Notes: generated by a model not told the origin, from the sequence alone. Positions 37,991 through 51,446 are shown, numbered from the stretch's first letter. The stretch is DNA of 64,000 nt from Atopsyche davidsoni (GCA_022113835.1 JAILWY010000019.1:2852001-2916000), one strand, 5' to 3'. Translations and numbers: made by a program.

Positions 37991-39917
37991 ATTTAGGTAT
38001 ATGATAAACATAATTACAATTACATAATTAAAAACTCACTAATATATCGAGAAGTTTAGCTATTTTGTCATATACAAAAATAATTCACAGTAAAAAAATA
38101 AAAAAGTCGACCGTTTGTTTGATGGGCTTGCAGAAAACGCTGGTTTGTTTCGTACTACAAGAAGATCTAAACCAGGTGGTAAATCTTCATTTAATGTACC
38201 GAATGATATAACACACTCAGATCTTAAATATTGATTGGTAATGGGGCGGCAAAAAAATTGCAAGTGTTACTTTTCAAGCAGCGTGCTTGCGCGCGTTACA
38301 TGTCAATACGCTATATTTTTAAAGATTATTTTTATTTGATAAGAACTCATCGAATTTAAAGAAATAAGAGTCTACCATATTGATGTTTTGAGAAAATTTC
38401 AATAAATACTCAATTATAAATACACGTGGTATAAAGTGCGGCTTTACGTTAAATGTTGCATTATTATCGGCATCTACCGGAAAGCGATAAATCGGAAAAT
38501 GTAAATTTGCACTTTAATGTATGGGTTTTGACGGGAGCACTAACCGTAACGATACATTTTATAAATAACAAGAAAACAATCACGAATAATAAATAATGCT
38601 TAATCGGTAGAACATGTTTTAAATTTCATTTTAATCAAATTTGTTATATGCGCATATTTTTCAAACTTGTTAATACTAAACTAAAATTTAAATGTATTGT
38701 TCGTATAATAAATATAAATGTTTTGTATCGCTAAAATAATTTCAGCAATAATTGATGAAGACTTCAATTGTAACTCTTATTGATAAATTAAAGAACACAT
38801 CAAAATATTCGAGCTAAATTTAATTTGTCTTCTACTAGATCTATAACTTCTTTTCACCTGTGAGGTTTCCCTAGCTTGTAAATATGAATGAGTTTGTTTA
38901 CCAACTGGGCTCTCAGTGCATTACTAGCCACGATATTTCTTCGTTGCAATCTAGCTACTTTTGCTATATTTTATGATGTTTTTCCAATGCGCGAGTGGTT
39001 TATATTAGTCGGGTGGTGTCTGGAAGTATTATGACGTAAAAACGGTTTCATTGCTTAGTGATGTGACCGATGTATTACAAAGTTCTGATTGATTTTAAAA
39101 AAATATAACCAAAAATATATATAGTATAGTAAAAATATAATAGAAAAATTAACTTTATATTTAACACAACAATATCCTTACACACATACAACTTGAGTCT
39201 TTTCCAAGAACTTTGTTGTTTTCCTTATATGTATTCAGACAATGCATTAAATTGTATAAAATAGATGGTTGGTTCAAAATCTGCTCCGAATATTTTTTAC
39301 TTTTACTTTTGTAAAAAAAATGGGTAGAATTTATTTTCATATACATTTCACATATCACAAATAAAACCAAATATTTACTGCACTCTAAATTATCGACTTT
39401 CTTTCACGCCTTTGATGTCAAGAGCTAATATAGCGAATCTTACCATAGCTCCAATTTTTAAAGCAAGGAAACACTTTATAACATGATTGAATTCATGTAA
39501 TTTTCAGTTGATTGTGTCCCTTTTAATTTGCGATGTGTCATGTTTCTGGGCATTCTGTAAAAAAACATTGGGCTATTATGCCACAGCGGGTAGAGTGTTG
39601 GAGTTTTTTCGAGGCATGCGCGGACGGGCCATTGTTTCAAAAGTCGTTTCACGTGCATTGTTACCCGAGGGAAGGTGGGGCTGTCGGGCGTTCACTTGAA
39701 CAAATACAGATTATTTAAATTTGATTTATTTATATAGTTTACCAGTTCTAAGTGCATTCATCGCATGGAATAATTCAATAAGTTGTATCAACTGCAATTC
39801 GTTCGTTGTATTTTTTTATTTTTTGTTGAATGTTTGGGAGTTCTACTACAAACGTATGCAGTTTTTCTTTTTTTTATTATTTTAGTTTTAAGTATAAGTT
39901 GTTTATTAAAACACACG
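37991..39917. other. AT-rich intergenic sequence
   Basis: No gene or repeat family is seen. A small complex block at 39590-39690 precedes the piggyBac-like copy. Confidence 0.6.
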
Positions 39918-40345
39918 TTAAGCGGGTAACCAAATTGACTAAACTGATGTGCGAAGCGGACAAAATTCGCGTAAAATTGCACGTGTGAAATCTAGTCTAT
40001 ACACTCTTTAATTTGCATGTAGTCAAATAAATCGTTTCCTATAAAAAGTTGAACCACTTCATATACACTTTGCGCATTACTTGGCATCACAACAACACCA
40101 CTTTGTCCTAAAAATTGTTCAATAATTGGAGGATTATCATTATCTGACCACTCCATTTCTTCATTGTCACTTTGTTCAGAATTTGAGTAGAAGTACCGTT
40201 GACGAGTCTAAACAAACATTACGAGCTGTAAACCCAAAGCGTAAAATGACCTTCTGCCGCTTTTAGAGTGAACACATTCAAAAAGGTATTATTAATACGC
40301 GCCCCGCTTTTAGACAGCAGTCCGCAAAACGGGTACTAGTACCCG
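39918..40345 (-). mobile_element. piggyBac-like element fragment, copy 3
   Basis: This is the same 428-bp unit as 7508-7935, with only scattered differences. It has the same TTAA-GCGGGTAACC end, the same truncated transposase-like frame on the minus strand and the same terminal 16-bp palindrome, after which the two copies diverge. The high identity suggests recent mobilisation or duplication. No intact transposase is present. Confidence 0.6.
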
Positions 40346-40379
40346 ATTATTAGTATTGAGCAAAAAATCTAAATAATAA

Positions 40380-41230
40380 TGCCGAGTCCAGTTGCTGTGT
40401 GTGTGGAAATAATTTCAGGCGTATTTGGCAAGGCCTGCGTCAGCTGTTCGCCGGACGAATCGCCGGTCGTGATTCAAGACATTCGCGGTCCCGTGAAGTG
40501 CAGGGTGGATCCGAAAAGTGTTTTTGTTTGGCGCGGCGCCCCCCGCCCCGCCGCCCCGGGCGCTCGTGCACCCCCCGCGGCTGCCAGCGGAGATTTATCT
40601 GTGACGCCCCGGCAGGAATGCCATTTGTTTCCTATACGAATGTGCGGTCCGGCGCACTGCACCCAGCGAATACTAGGCTTCTTGTAACTCACAGGTGGAT
40701 TTGAGTGTGTTTGGTTGCAAGATTTGGAAATCATTCAATATTTAAAGAAGATGATTTTGATAATAGTGATAATTTTATATATTTTTTAATTCTTTATCAA
40801 GCATAGTATAGAAACGACACTTTAAAATTTCCTTCTTTTGAATAAATTTACTTATACGAGATAGTGTGTATAGCATTGCATGTATGTGTGTGTGTGAATT
40901 TAAATAACTAAATAACGTAACTTTGCACGTCCTGTGAATTGAAAAACGTTATGGATTTTGTGCAGGGAGGGTCCTGGAGACTGGGCGCCCTCGCCCGGCG
41001 CATTCCCCGCCGGCCCTGGCGCCCGGCGGCGGGCCCCCGCGGCGCCCCGGCCCTGGCGCGTGACGAGCTGACGGATGGAAGGATTTGCGCTGACCCAGCC
41101 GACCTCAGCATACTTAGGAAATCTCCCTCACCGCCAAAATACAACCCCAACAATGATAGCTCCACATAACCACCCAAAAAGTGTTGCTATTACCCCAGCG
41201 TTCCTACTATGGTGAATCACGACCGACGCG
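40380..41230. promoter_or_regulatory. double GC-rich island
   Basis: Blocks 40380-40690 and 40950-41230 have very high GC content with competing Arg/Pro/Ala ORFs of 76-102 codons on both strands, none with a domain. About 250 bp of AT-rich DNA separates them. This is the strongest island pair in the desert and a candidate CpG-rich regulatory or promoter region. Confidence 0.35.
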
Positions 41231-44200
41231 TCGCTCAGGATGTTAGGCATGGGTGATGAGATTTAGTTTCAAAAGTAATGCTTTTTTATAAATTGTACTA
41301 TTCAAATCGTTGCAACCCAAAACCCGAATGTTTTGATTCAATTTATATATTTCTACTTCAAGCTTAAAAAATGTATTTTTGTATCTACATTAAATATCCA
41401 CTTTTACAAATGCAAGACGTGGTCTTGTATGGTCCATCGGGGTCGAGTAATTGTAAAGCGGAAGCATTCTAGATGCCATTACTGCTCTGTGCGATGGACG
41501 TACGGTACTTAATTAATTAATTAATTATGATACTAATATCTTTTAATTTATAATTTACTAAATTGACCAAATCTCAACCGCCTCCAAACCAAAAGACTTT
41601 TGTTTTTTCCAACTGCATCTCACTAATTATGTTCATGAATTTGTGTGTATTTGGAGAGCTCAACTAATTAATATACACCGGCAGGATATAGTCTTCGACC
41701 GATGTCAGACCTCGGTCAACTATCCTTTCAGTTCATTTGAGATAAATATTGCATTTTTAAGTATGAGCTGAAATAGTAGTAGAAATTTATTTATAGGATT
41801 TTATAAATATCATTATTTAGTTATTTAAAGAATATTAAATTATTAAGTTCTTATATTATAAAATAAATTAACAGACCAAATACATCAAAGAAACCAAATT
41901 TAAATACCATTAAATTATTTTATACATTGAGTGTTATCACTATATTTTTATGAAAATATTTATTTCCTAATATATTTGAATAAAAAAAAACGTATTTTCA
42001 CTGAATGTATACAACGGAAAGTATTTCTCGTCATATAATAAACGGGAATCCTTTGATGTGATGATTTCTTTAATATCTCCAAAGAATTTCGTTCAGTATA
42101 AATACACAGGATACATAATTTAAAATAACTAATAAAGAAGCAAATTATAACATCTAAGATAAATAACTACATGAAACGGATGTTTAGCGTTAAAATAAAT
42201 TTACTATAGTTAATGAAATACTACAAAGTTGAACTTTTCTTTGAAGAAAAGTATTTATGCTAACATATTAAGTCAAGTTTTTCTATCAAAACGATTAATA
42301 TTATTTTTAACATTAAGAATAAAAAAAACTTCGATTCTGAGCTCTAACGCACGACGACGACGGAAAATTGAGGGAACAGATGTAGTCTTCTTCGTTTAGT
42401 TTGATCAGATCAAAACCAGGATCGGTTGGAACTCTTCGGCTAGCAGTCGTCGAAAGGCAATAAAAAATGAGATACTCGTACGAATTGTGCTTTTTTTTGC
42501 TTTTTACGAAAGTTAAGAAATGCTAAGTTTACCTGATATGCAAAGTGCATTTTTTTATAATAGTAAGTTACTTGTCGATGTATATAAGATTGGTGCTTTA
42601 TTTCTTAGTAACAAAATATGGTATTTATTCAATCGAAATTCGCGCCTTACTATCCAGACAAGCTTACCTTTCGTGGACGCTATACAGGGTACATTCTCCA
42701 GCTTTGGTCGCGCCGCTGCCGTGGCGCCCGGCGGGACCATTGTACGCAAATCAGCGACTTGTAGGGCCAGCCGAGAGTCGAACCTTCCCCCCTCACGCCA
42801 CTATGCTAATGCGGTTTACAGCAACAAAATACCGTCCAATGAGCGGATCCATTAATGGAGACTAATTCGGAGAGCCTCTTTTGTACGGCTGTCGGTAAGA
42901 CACCCGCTCGACTCCGAGCGTGTACTCCATAATCGCATTCTCACAGTACTAATAATAGTTCAAACATGAAAAATCAATTCAAGCTAGAAAATACGGGAAA
43001 TATTTGTAATACTTCAGGCACTGCTATCAAGCAATTTCAAATTTTTACGGAACTTCACTATGAAAAGTACAACGGAGGAAACTTCACGCCTGCTTTACCG
43101 GTTAGGACAAACTACGGGGTGAAGATATTGAACATTTTTGGAACTTAGTCTATGAATTTTTATTGGTTTGTCATGGCATGTACATTTTTAAACCATTTCC
43201 AAAAAAAAAATACATTTAGCAAATAGCAAAAAATTCAAAATAAAAATGTCGAAATAGCCGAATGTTCATATCATCATGATAAGAATCGATTCTCTCAAAA
43301 ACTTATTCGTATACATTTAAAATATTATTATTTATACGCTTAAAACGATATTCATGTGAGATTTACTTCTTAAATATTACAATAGAACAAGCACATCATC
43401 TTCTATAATACATGTTGAGAGTCATTATAACTGCTACCTGGGGAACAATATATTCAGTACTAACCACCGATGTTTGTTTATGGACACATACTTAGAATTT
43501 TGTCCACTCATCGTTACAAAGATGCATGAAGTCCAAGGATGTATCGATGAATACTACACAAGCAATACTAGTTATTACGTCAATGTTTTGTTTGTCGTAG
43601 TCATTTCGAATCAATTGCACTATCATCATGAAAAATATTAATTTTATGTAATAAAATTATTATTTTTCGGTAGTGTTGTTATTTATACCTACCATTAAAA
43701 GGCGATGATCACAGAATGTTCATAAGATGATGCAGACTATACAATATTATTGTACGGTAAATAATAGGCTTGTAAGGTAAATAGTCGCTTCATAAAATGA
43801 AAAATGGGTACATCACTTGTTAAACCTAACATACCGTGAAATCCAAATATCTCGTGGTGATACCCTAACGGCGATGAATATTATTAATCCTATTTTTTTA
43901 AAGCAACTTACACTACATACAAATTACGCAATTTCAATGCATTTGCATGTTGAATTTTTATTTACTTAATATTGAAATTTTTTTGTGAATATAAAATGGA
44001 GAACTGCGAGAATATTTCAAAGCAACGCAAGTACTTTCTAGAGGTTGTATCAATCGGCACATAGCGCATTTACGAGATCCCGCGGAATCGTAGACTGTCC
44101 CGGATATGGCGGAAAATCCAAGGCTCAGGCCTGGCAGAGGACAGAATGCTGGGGGACGGGGCTCGCCGAGCGGTCGTGGACGACTTCTAAAACCTAGAGA

Positions 44201-44937
44201 GGCTCCGCCGCGACCGCCCTGTGCCAGCTGCGCATGCGGCGATCAGGGTTGAGAAACGACTGAAACTGAACACCTACCAAACTGAAGGCTGGACTGAACA
44301 TTTAACTTTTAGATATTCGCAATAATAGTCACCTCATCGATTGGAAAAACTCCTGGTTATATTTCATTCACACCGTAGGCACAAGCAACAAAGATTATAT
44401 GACATGATTATGATAGGCCTTAATGAGCACATCAACTGGTGAGGGTCCGGGTGTTTGGAGGAATACCGTATAGTCGTTCACATGAGTTCTATTAGTCAAT
44501 ACTCATTTGCACATGTGAGTGATTACAAACAGCTGTTGATAGTGTTCAAATATTAAAAATTGTATTTTATTCAAATACTTTCAGTTAATAAGATACAAAA
44601 ATACTGTAAATGCTGTTATATATTTTTTTTAAATTTACACCTCAAAATAATTGACTGATTTATGACATCTCTGCCATAATATTTAACATAACGTCCTGCT
44701 GTAGAATATTTTTACTCAAACTCTACTAATACTCCACAGATGTGCTTTTTTAAATTTATTAATCAACAATTTCTTAACCTTTTTTTGTCCATGTTTCCAC
44801 TATCTCACATAGAGCACAAAATCTGCGGCATGACGGTCTTTCTTTTGCAAGGTTTTTGAATCGAATACAAATTTAATCCAAACAAACAGATTACATCAGA
44901 GACAAAGATGCTGAGTTTACAATAAGTTCAGTCCAAA
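41231..44937. other. intergenic sequence with islands at 42.7 and 44.1 kb
   Basis: 41508-41527 is a TTAATTAATTAA run (overlapping homeodomain TAATTA sites). Islands lie at 42660-42950 and 44050-44290. The 106-111 codon ORFs at 42.5-42.9 kb overlap in two frames and look incidental. The rest is AT-rich. Confidence 0.45.
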
Positions 44938-45198
44938 TCAGCGCCCCTGCTGATAATAATTTTGATCAAACAAATAATTAATTGGGTGCCGGCATTGGTA
45001 GCCCCTGATGTATCTAGTTCCATTGGTGCGGCCGTAATTTGTGTCCGTAGTTGTTGCAGTCCATTGTTCAGGGGAATTGATTCCATAATGCATTATTACA
45101 GTTGTGCGAGACCTGCGGCCGCTGGGGGCCTTGCGGCTCTCCACGCGAAAACCCACGGTACGCCTGCCATACGAATTCACAAATATAATAATATTCAA
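44938..45198 (-). CDS. unidentified exon-like ORF
   Basis: The open frame begins at a TTG and has no convincing ATG. The part after a possible acceptor (TATGGCAG, near 45155) is GC-richer and protein-like: RRTVGFRVESRKAPSGRRSR, then HYGINSPEQWTATTTD, YGRTNGTRYIRGYQCRHP and a C-terminal NYLFDQNYYQQGR before TGA. It could be the last exon of an unknown minus-strand gene, a retrocopy fragment or an island artefact. I recognise no family. Confidence 0.25.
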   Translation of the reverse strand: MNIIIFVNSYGRRTVGFRVESRKAPSGRRSRTTVIMHYGINSPEQWTATTTDTNYGRTNGTRYIRGYQCRHPINYLFDQNYYQQGR

Positions 45199-48100
45199 TG
45201 AAAATTTGAAAATTTATGCCAATATAAACTATTAAGAAATATAATATATTTGTGATTATTCCATGTATTCAAAAATACTTAAATAAATTTGTGCGTTACT
45301 TGAGCAATACTTATAGCGCTCAATATTCAATTAAGGTATTTAGGAATTAAATATATTCCTTTTAAATAGGCCTCATGCTAATCCTTCGTCTTAACATATC
45401 TAGCTAAATGGCAATATCCCTTACTGAGAAACTGTAGTAGCATTGTGTGTAACGGTAGACTTTCTTAGAAACATTTTCATTCCCAGTTATCGTTTTGGTT
45501 ATTTCCACTTTCTCGATGATAAATATTTCAATACTTTGAGCGCTGTGCTGAGAAAGATGCACGAAAATATTAAGAAACCAGTTTTATCTTTTAGTATAAA
45601 ATTTAAATCAAACACAGATTGTTAGTTAAAACTTATTTGGACATTGGTGATATTTTGTTTGTTTTATCATAAACTGTTAATGGTATTAAAGTTATTAAAT
45701 TAAATCTTTCATATATGGTCATCACTGAAGATTTGAAATTGTTTCAGTTTTAATGCAATAAAATTTCTAATACATAGAATTGAGACCCCATGTGCATACT
45801 ATGTAGAGTATTTTTTTTATAATCTTAAAGTAATTTTACTTACGTTATTTTGTAATAATTTTTATGAAACATACAAACCTTAATGTAGCCGGAAGGGTAT
45901 GAAGCTGTATTTTATAACGTGTTCCTCCCTTTAAGGAATCTCCTCCAATTCAACCCTTATGCTTCGCGCTCCCCAGGCGAAAGCCCTCTCTGACTTCCCC
46001 CGCCTATATACTCATCTAACCGTACATATAGGTATCTGTTTACATTATGTACTTGGAAAGATCTTGTACTTGGTTTGTGGAAGCTCCCATTGGATATAAG
46101 GCGTGAATATTGTCTTAAAATAATTGCCAATGTTTTTGTATTTTCATATGAAAACTATTTTACTATTTCAAATACTTAAAATTTTAACAAAAAATAATCT
46201 GTTTTAATTAGTTAAATTTGAAATTGATCTAAAATTATATAAAAAATCTAAATAATAAAAAAAATATATATTAAATAATTATCTATGTAAATATATATAA
46301 CCTTTAATATATTATGAAAAGTTGTGAAAAATCATGATATCCATAGAAATAAATTATATTCAATTGTTCATCATTTAATTTAGATGTTATAGTTGTTAAA
46401 TAAAATAAAACAAAAATAAAACAATTAACGAGAAATAATAGTATTTAATTATAATGTTTGTGATATTCTATAAATACATAACGGCCTCCAAGAAAACGTA
46501 GATACATCATGTCGCTCTAAAACACTGTGGCTTACCCTAAGTATACTTTATATATAACCTTTATACATGGACGTAAACAAAGTGGTGAGACGACTCGACA
46601 GTTAAACAAAATACACGGCTTATTTAATTTCAAATAATACTTAATTAATTTAGAAATAAAGAAAACATTTCCTTATTCATATAACTCCAAGAAAATAAAG
46701 TTTACAATCTGAAATGTTTTTGAATTTTATTTAAAATACATCAGAATAATACGATTAAAAACAGTTTTCCTTTATTTTTTAGTCATTGTACGGCATTCAT
46801 TAAAATTAAGAAGGTTTGAATATGAAGAAATTATTATATATTTAATATTACAGTTGATCACTTTCTCCATAATCAAGAAATAGATATTAAAGTTTCATAT
46901 ATTATAGATAAGTATGTATATATCGGTTTTTTTATTTGTATTGAACATATGTTCTTTTGAAGTATTAGACTATATGGTTTTATTTTCATATCTCGACCGA
47001 TTCATTATTGTTCAAGGAATTATAAAACCAAATTTCGGTTCCAATTTAATCTCATACCACGACCCAACCAATATATATATGGCATTTGTCATTGTTAAAT
47101 ACATATTAAACAAAAACAAGTCATTGCATTACCCCAAATTTCAGTACATATTTTTTTTAATTTAAAGGCATTTAAAAGGTTATAATATTAACTTGATACT
47201 TTTCAATGGCGAACTCTAAAAGTCATTTTGAAAAATTGTTTGGATATCGGTATTAATACAGGCTATGACAATTATGAACGATTATATGGTTTTATATTTG
47301 AAAAAAATCAACGATTATTTTTTTATAACTTTGAAAGATACAAAAAAAATATGTTGAAGGTTGCATATTGCCACATTTGATTTTTTTTTAATAATGTAGT
47401 TCTCAATATACATCATTAGGTTTAAACACTTGTACATAATTAATTTTCAGGATATAAAAGATGTAGGTGTTTAATATGAACACTAAATCATAACTGAACA
47501 TTATGTTGAATGCTAGCGTCTTTTTTATTTATGTTTCAAATAGTATTTCTTTGTTTTTATTCTCCTAATAGAGTTTCTGAAATATTAATTCAGGAACTGT
47601 TCTTACAACGTTACTTAATTACATGTCATACAAATCCAAACACGTATTAATATTATACATAGGAATGATATCAGTTTGAATAGGACATCCTCACTATCAA
47701 ATGAGAATTTTGAATTTTGTTTTTAATTATTTTTACTAAATTGTAAGTAACGATCGATTTGACAAGTTTTAATGATTACTTTACTCCTGCATCAAGCCAA
47801 CCGCTCAACCCTCCAACCAGCAACATCTGACAATCAGGATAATATTAAAGGATGCCAACGTATCTATTATTTAATAATGTACAAAAGGTACCGTATATTT
47901 TGAAGATGTATTTTATATAAATAATAAATACTTATTACTTTAATGAATTCCTTACTGAGTAATACTTTGTATTAAACCAATAGTGCTATTTAATCGTATT
48001 TTAGTTTACCATTTCAGAAACCTCATTTAATTTCTAGCAGTATTCAATTTAATGAAATAGGATTCAACTTTTTTATGTCAAACTGATTCAAATTCAAAAC

Positions 48101-48721
48101 AAAATATATTGTACATTTTTAGATTCACATATACGTGTAGTTTGTTGTAGATAGCTATATGTTTGAAAGTAAGTACAGTGCTTATCTAGTATTATAGCTA
48201 ACTTAGATTATACTTCACTATTTCTGTGCTTTTTGAATTTATACCGCGGGGCCCAGAGCACCTCCCCATCCTTATGTAACACATTAGGGTTCAATTAACT
48301 ACATAAATTATCCCATAAAATCACTTCACGTTCGGCAATATGAAACCTAACAGCCGATTTACGTATTGTTTTAATTATATCTTCATAGTTTTATAAAATA
48401 TAATTTAATCTAAACATAAAACTTTGAATAAGATTACTTAATTCTTTACGTCAAATCATTCTGGCGTTCGACCGCTCGGGCCGCGGCCGTCGCCTAAACC
48501 TTTTTACAATCGTAGTATATCTCTAAGAACTATAAGCATTCGGTGATAAACGACTTGTTCAAATCATTCATTTAATTTCTGTGATCGTCAATACCATAAA
48601 AGAACTGTGAATGCTGGAATCTACAAATCAGGATTTAATATATATATATTTCTATCAACGATGAATTGCACATATCATCTATTTTATAACACATAGGAGA
48701 TAAATTGTCAAATTTAACTTA
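45199..48721. other. AT-rich intergenic sequence
   Basis: A C-rich block at 45890-46020 may be a repeat fragment. No gene is seen. If the exon from 48833 is real, the first few hundred bases left of 48722 would be its 3'UTR. Confidence 0.5.
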
Positions 48722-48833
48722 TTAGCTAAACATCTCTTTAGAGTTCCACGACGGAGGTCGGCTGGTCGGCTCCTCGGCGATGCGCCGCTCTATGGTCCAG
48801 GATAGATCGCCAGGAGCTCGTCCTGCTGTCAAT
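48722..48833 (-). CDS. candidate alternative last exon (or 3'UTR exon) of mirr
   Basis: An acceptor (ttattgtttcag, AG at 48835-48834, with a CTAAT branch-point-like motif about 25-30 nt upstream) opens into GC-richer sequence. If joined directly to the donor at 55693, its first base completes Arg. The frame then stays open for 36 residues (starts LTAGRAPGDLSWTIERRIAE, ends SKEMFS) to a TAA at 48724-48722. If joined to the small exon's donor at 55401, it would be 3'UTR. I do not recognise the 36-residue tail. ATTAAA-type signals follow at about 48639-48634, but I see no AATAAA within about 500 nt. The exon is therefore plausible rather than proven. Confidence 0.4.
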
Positions 48834-49549
48834 CTGAAACAATAACGAGACGGGGATTAGGCTCGCTGCAACCGATTTTATCATTTCTATTTTGGGCTTT
48901 TGCACACATTTAAAATTACAAAAAAAATATTTTTTCAATTTTAAATTTAAAAAACAGGAATGTGTCATGGTCATATCATGGTTAGAACAAATAATTTATT
49001 ATCCATCTATATTAATTTATGTATCTATCTATATTTAATTAAACATATATAAAAATGAGGGGGTGTGATGTACGGATGTTTAATTTTATTTAGATATATT
49101 TTTTTAATACCTAAAGTTACGCGATAGAATCAATAGAGAGTAGAATACATTATTAAAAGGTATTATTTTTTCTAATATCTAATAGTCGCTGGCCAGGTAA
49201 AGTTTTAATCGTTTTTTTGTTTGTTAGTATTGCGTTTAAACATAAAACCGAAACAACAATTTTATAAAGAATTAATTTGAATACACCTCTGGTTAGACGA
49301 CCGGCGGGTCGCAGGGACATTTACATCGTCTTAAGATATCTTATATTAGCATTTCCTAAGTTGTTGTCCGATTTATTACGGCTCGAGGGTCGTGGCGGCG
49401 AGCACCTGTACCATACCCCGTCCCGCCCACTCTCCTAACTGAAATCGAGGGTATAAATCTATATCCTCTGCCTTCTGATACATCCACGTGTAAAGTCTAA
49501 TTGGCTAACTGCGCTTAGTTTCAAGTTATATACTGCACGTTTTCTTATT

Positions 49550-49640
49550 TTCATTAGAGGAGGTTGGTGATCATTTCACAGAACATAACTACATCCTGAG
49601 CCAGTCTTACTAATTCGATTGCTCTCCCAACTTCCAGCCA
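49550..49640 (-). repeat. dispersed repeat C, short deleted copy
   Basis: GAGGTTGGTGATCATTTCAC and GAGCCAGTC match copy 2 on the plus strand. The middle is missing, and CTCTCCCAACTTCC resumes near the other end. It is an internally deleted member of the family. Confidence 0.5.
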
Positions 49641-51169
49641 CTGGCTTTTTTCTTTGAAATTATTTTAAAAAATGTAGTCAAATTAAGATATCTTGCATTC
49701 TGTGCAAGACGCAGTCAACCCATAGATCCTCGTATAAAGCCACATTTCATACGCTTAGATTGTAAGCTATGTTTACGATCAAAAGTCTGTTTTAGCAACT
49801 TAAGGTGAGTATGAATTAAAAGAATATTTAATAAAACACACTAAAGCCTATTTTATAATGCTTGCATTAATATTTTTTAACATTAATCTAAAATAATTCA
49901 ACAAAGGGTGTGATAGTAAAAAATGAGTTGCGACGCTTGTAATAAATTACAACACGTTATTTACATGTTGCCGTGTAACTAAATTCACACAAAATGTCAC
50001 GAAGTGTTTGCTTAGTGGCAGAGTGTGCGAATGTGAGTCACCCGGGAAGGAAGGCGGCCGGCTATTGTCATTTCAAAATTTTGTTTTTGTACATTTCTGA
50101 CCGATTCTCGGAAACGGAGACACAAATCTGAGAAGAATTTTTATGGGAAAATATACAACGGCTCTCCAATGACGGTTATAAGAGCCTTATTATTATAGAT
50201 TCTTTTTGCACTTAAGATATACACATTCTTTCACATTAACGACCAAAAACTGTGATTGTTTATTTTATTTAATTAAATTATAAAATTTATTATTTTGTTA
50301 ATATTAAGTTTCAGCATCATAACTTTTGTGCGTTTAAAAGTAACAAGTGTAATGATTAATGGCTAAATATTACACAAATATATGATGGGCCGTGTTTTAT
50401 CAACTATTGCCTCCCTACTTTTATAGGTAGAACGTAGAATAATTTTTAAGGCAGTTTTGTAATAAAGATTGAGGGAAAATAATCTCTAACTTATTTTAGG
50501 TTTACAACAGTTGCTTTAGCTTAACTTTTTCATTATGAATTTACTATTTTTAAAGAACAAAAAAATCGAGATTCATTAGTACTGGTGAAGTAATATAATA
50601 CCGAAACACGAGTCACTTGATACATAAAAATTAAATTAGGATAATAAGAGCTTCATGCATAATTTGGTTATTCTAGTGGCAGTCAAAAAGTATTCTAACA
50701 AAAGAGCCAATAAAATAAGTTTTTTTGAATGTCATCCCGTGAAATCCCGTTGATGTTTATAAATAGTTCCCAGAAAAGTGGAGACGAATCTGAGAAGAGG
50801 TTGCCCAGAAGTTCTTAGAAGACGCTCTGCCTCCGGAGCTGGTCCGGAATGCACCCGGCCCGGGGAGGACCTGGTCTCCAAGCAGGAGGTTTTTTCGGCA
50901 GAAAAAATAAACAGACGCGCAAATGAGAATGATACCGGTTTTATTCACCCAGACACCTTTGCTGGCCAGAAGCTTTAAAATGAACCGAAATTTAACTTTT
51001 TGAAATGACAAAATAATTCATGTTGGTTTTCATTACTCGTAATATTAGATTACGTGGCAGTACTATTTATTAGAAGGAATACAACTTTTTTTAGTTATAA
51101 ACATTTTTTTTTTATAAAGAATAACGGTATTTAATAATAATAATGATATTTTTTTTTTAGTAATTGCAA

Positions 51170-51446
51170 GAGAGCTTCTTGAAATTTGCAAGTCTTGAAT
51201 TGAGGTTCCTGGATTGTCACCGACGCACTTACGCACTGCTTCGATATTGACATTTGAACGGCTTGTTTTTGGACGACCAGTGTGTTTAGCGTCTCCAACG
51301 AATCCAGTCTCCCTGAATTTTTCAATTAATCTCTTCACAGTTGACGAAGTTAAAACACTATTCCGACCATATTTTGTATGAAATTTTCGAACTGCGGCTG
51401 CCAAGCTTTCATTATTTTTTAAATATTGTTCTATAATTCAAATTCA
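51170..51446 (-). pseudogene. orphan transposase N-terminal helix-turn-helix fragment
   Basis: The minus-strand frame reads IIEQYLKNNESLAAAVRKF, then HTKYGRN, TVKRLIEKFRETG, GRPKTSR, NIEAVR and DNPGTSIQ. This is the HTH domain pattern found at the start of many insect mariner/Tc-like or DUF4817-type transposable element proteins. The similarity stops near RSSL and is followed by low-complexity Lys/Leu residues and a stop. An in-frame stop also precedes IIEQ. No catalytic DDE region follows, so this is a decayed fragment. Confidence 0.65.

Noticed and set aside
40379..41177. Six overlapping ORFs of 76-102 codons in the GC-rich islands
   Set aside because: Competing frames on both strands, rich in Arg, Pro and Ala and without domains, indicate composition rather than coding.
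42765..42800. tRNA-like GGTTCGACTC (B-box-like) on the minus strand
   Set aside because: The flanking bases do not form a T-arm stem, and no A box or cloverleaf is present.
42520..42865. Two overlapping 106-111 codon ORFs on the plus strand
   Set aside because: Different frames cover the same DNA, half in AT-rich and half in GC-rich sequence; no protein resemblance was seen.
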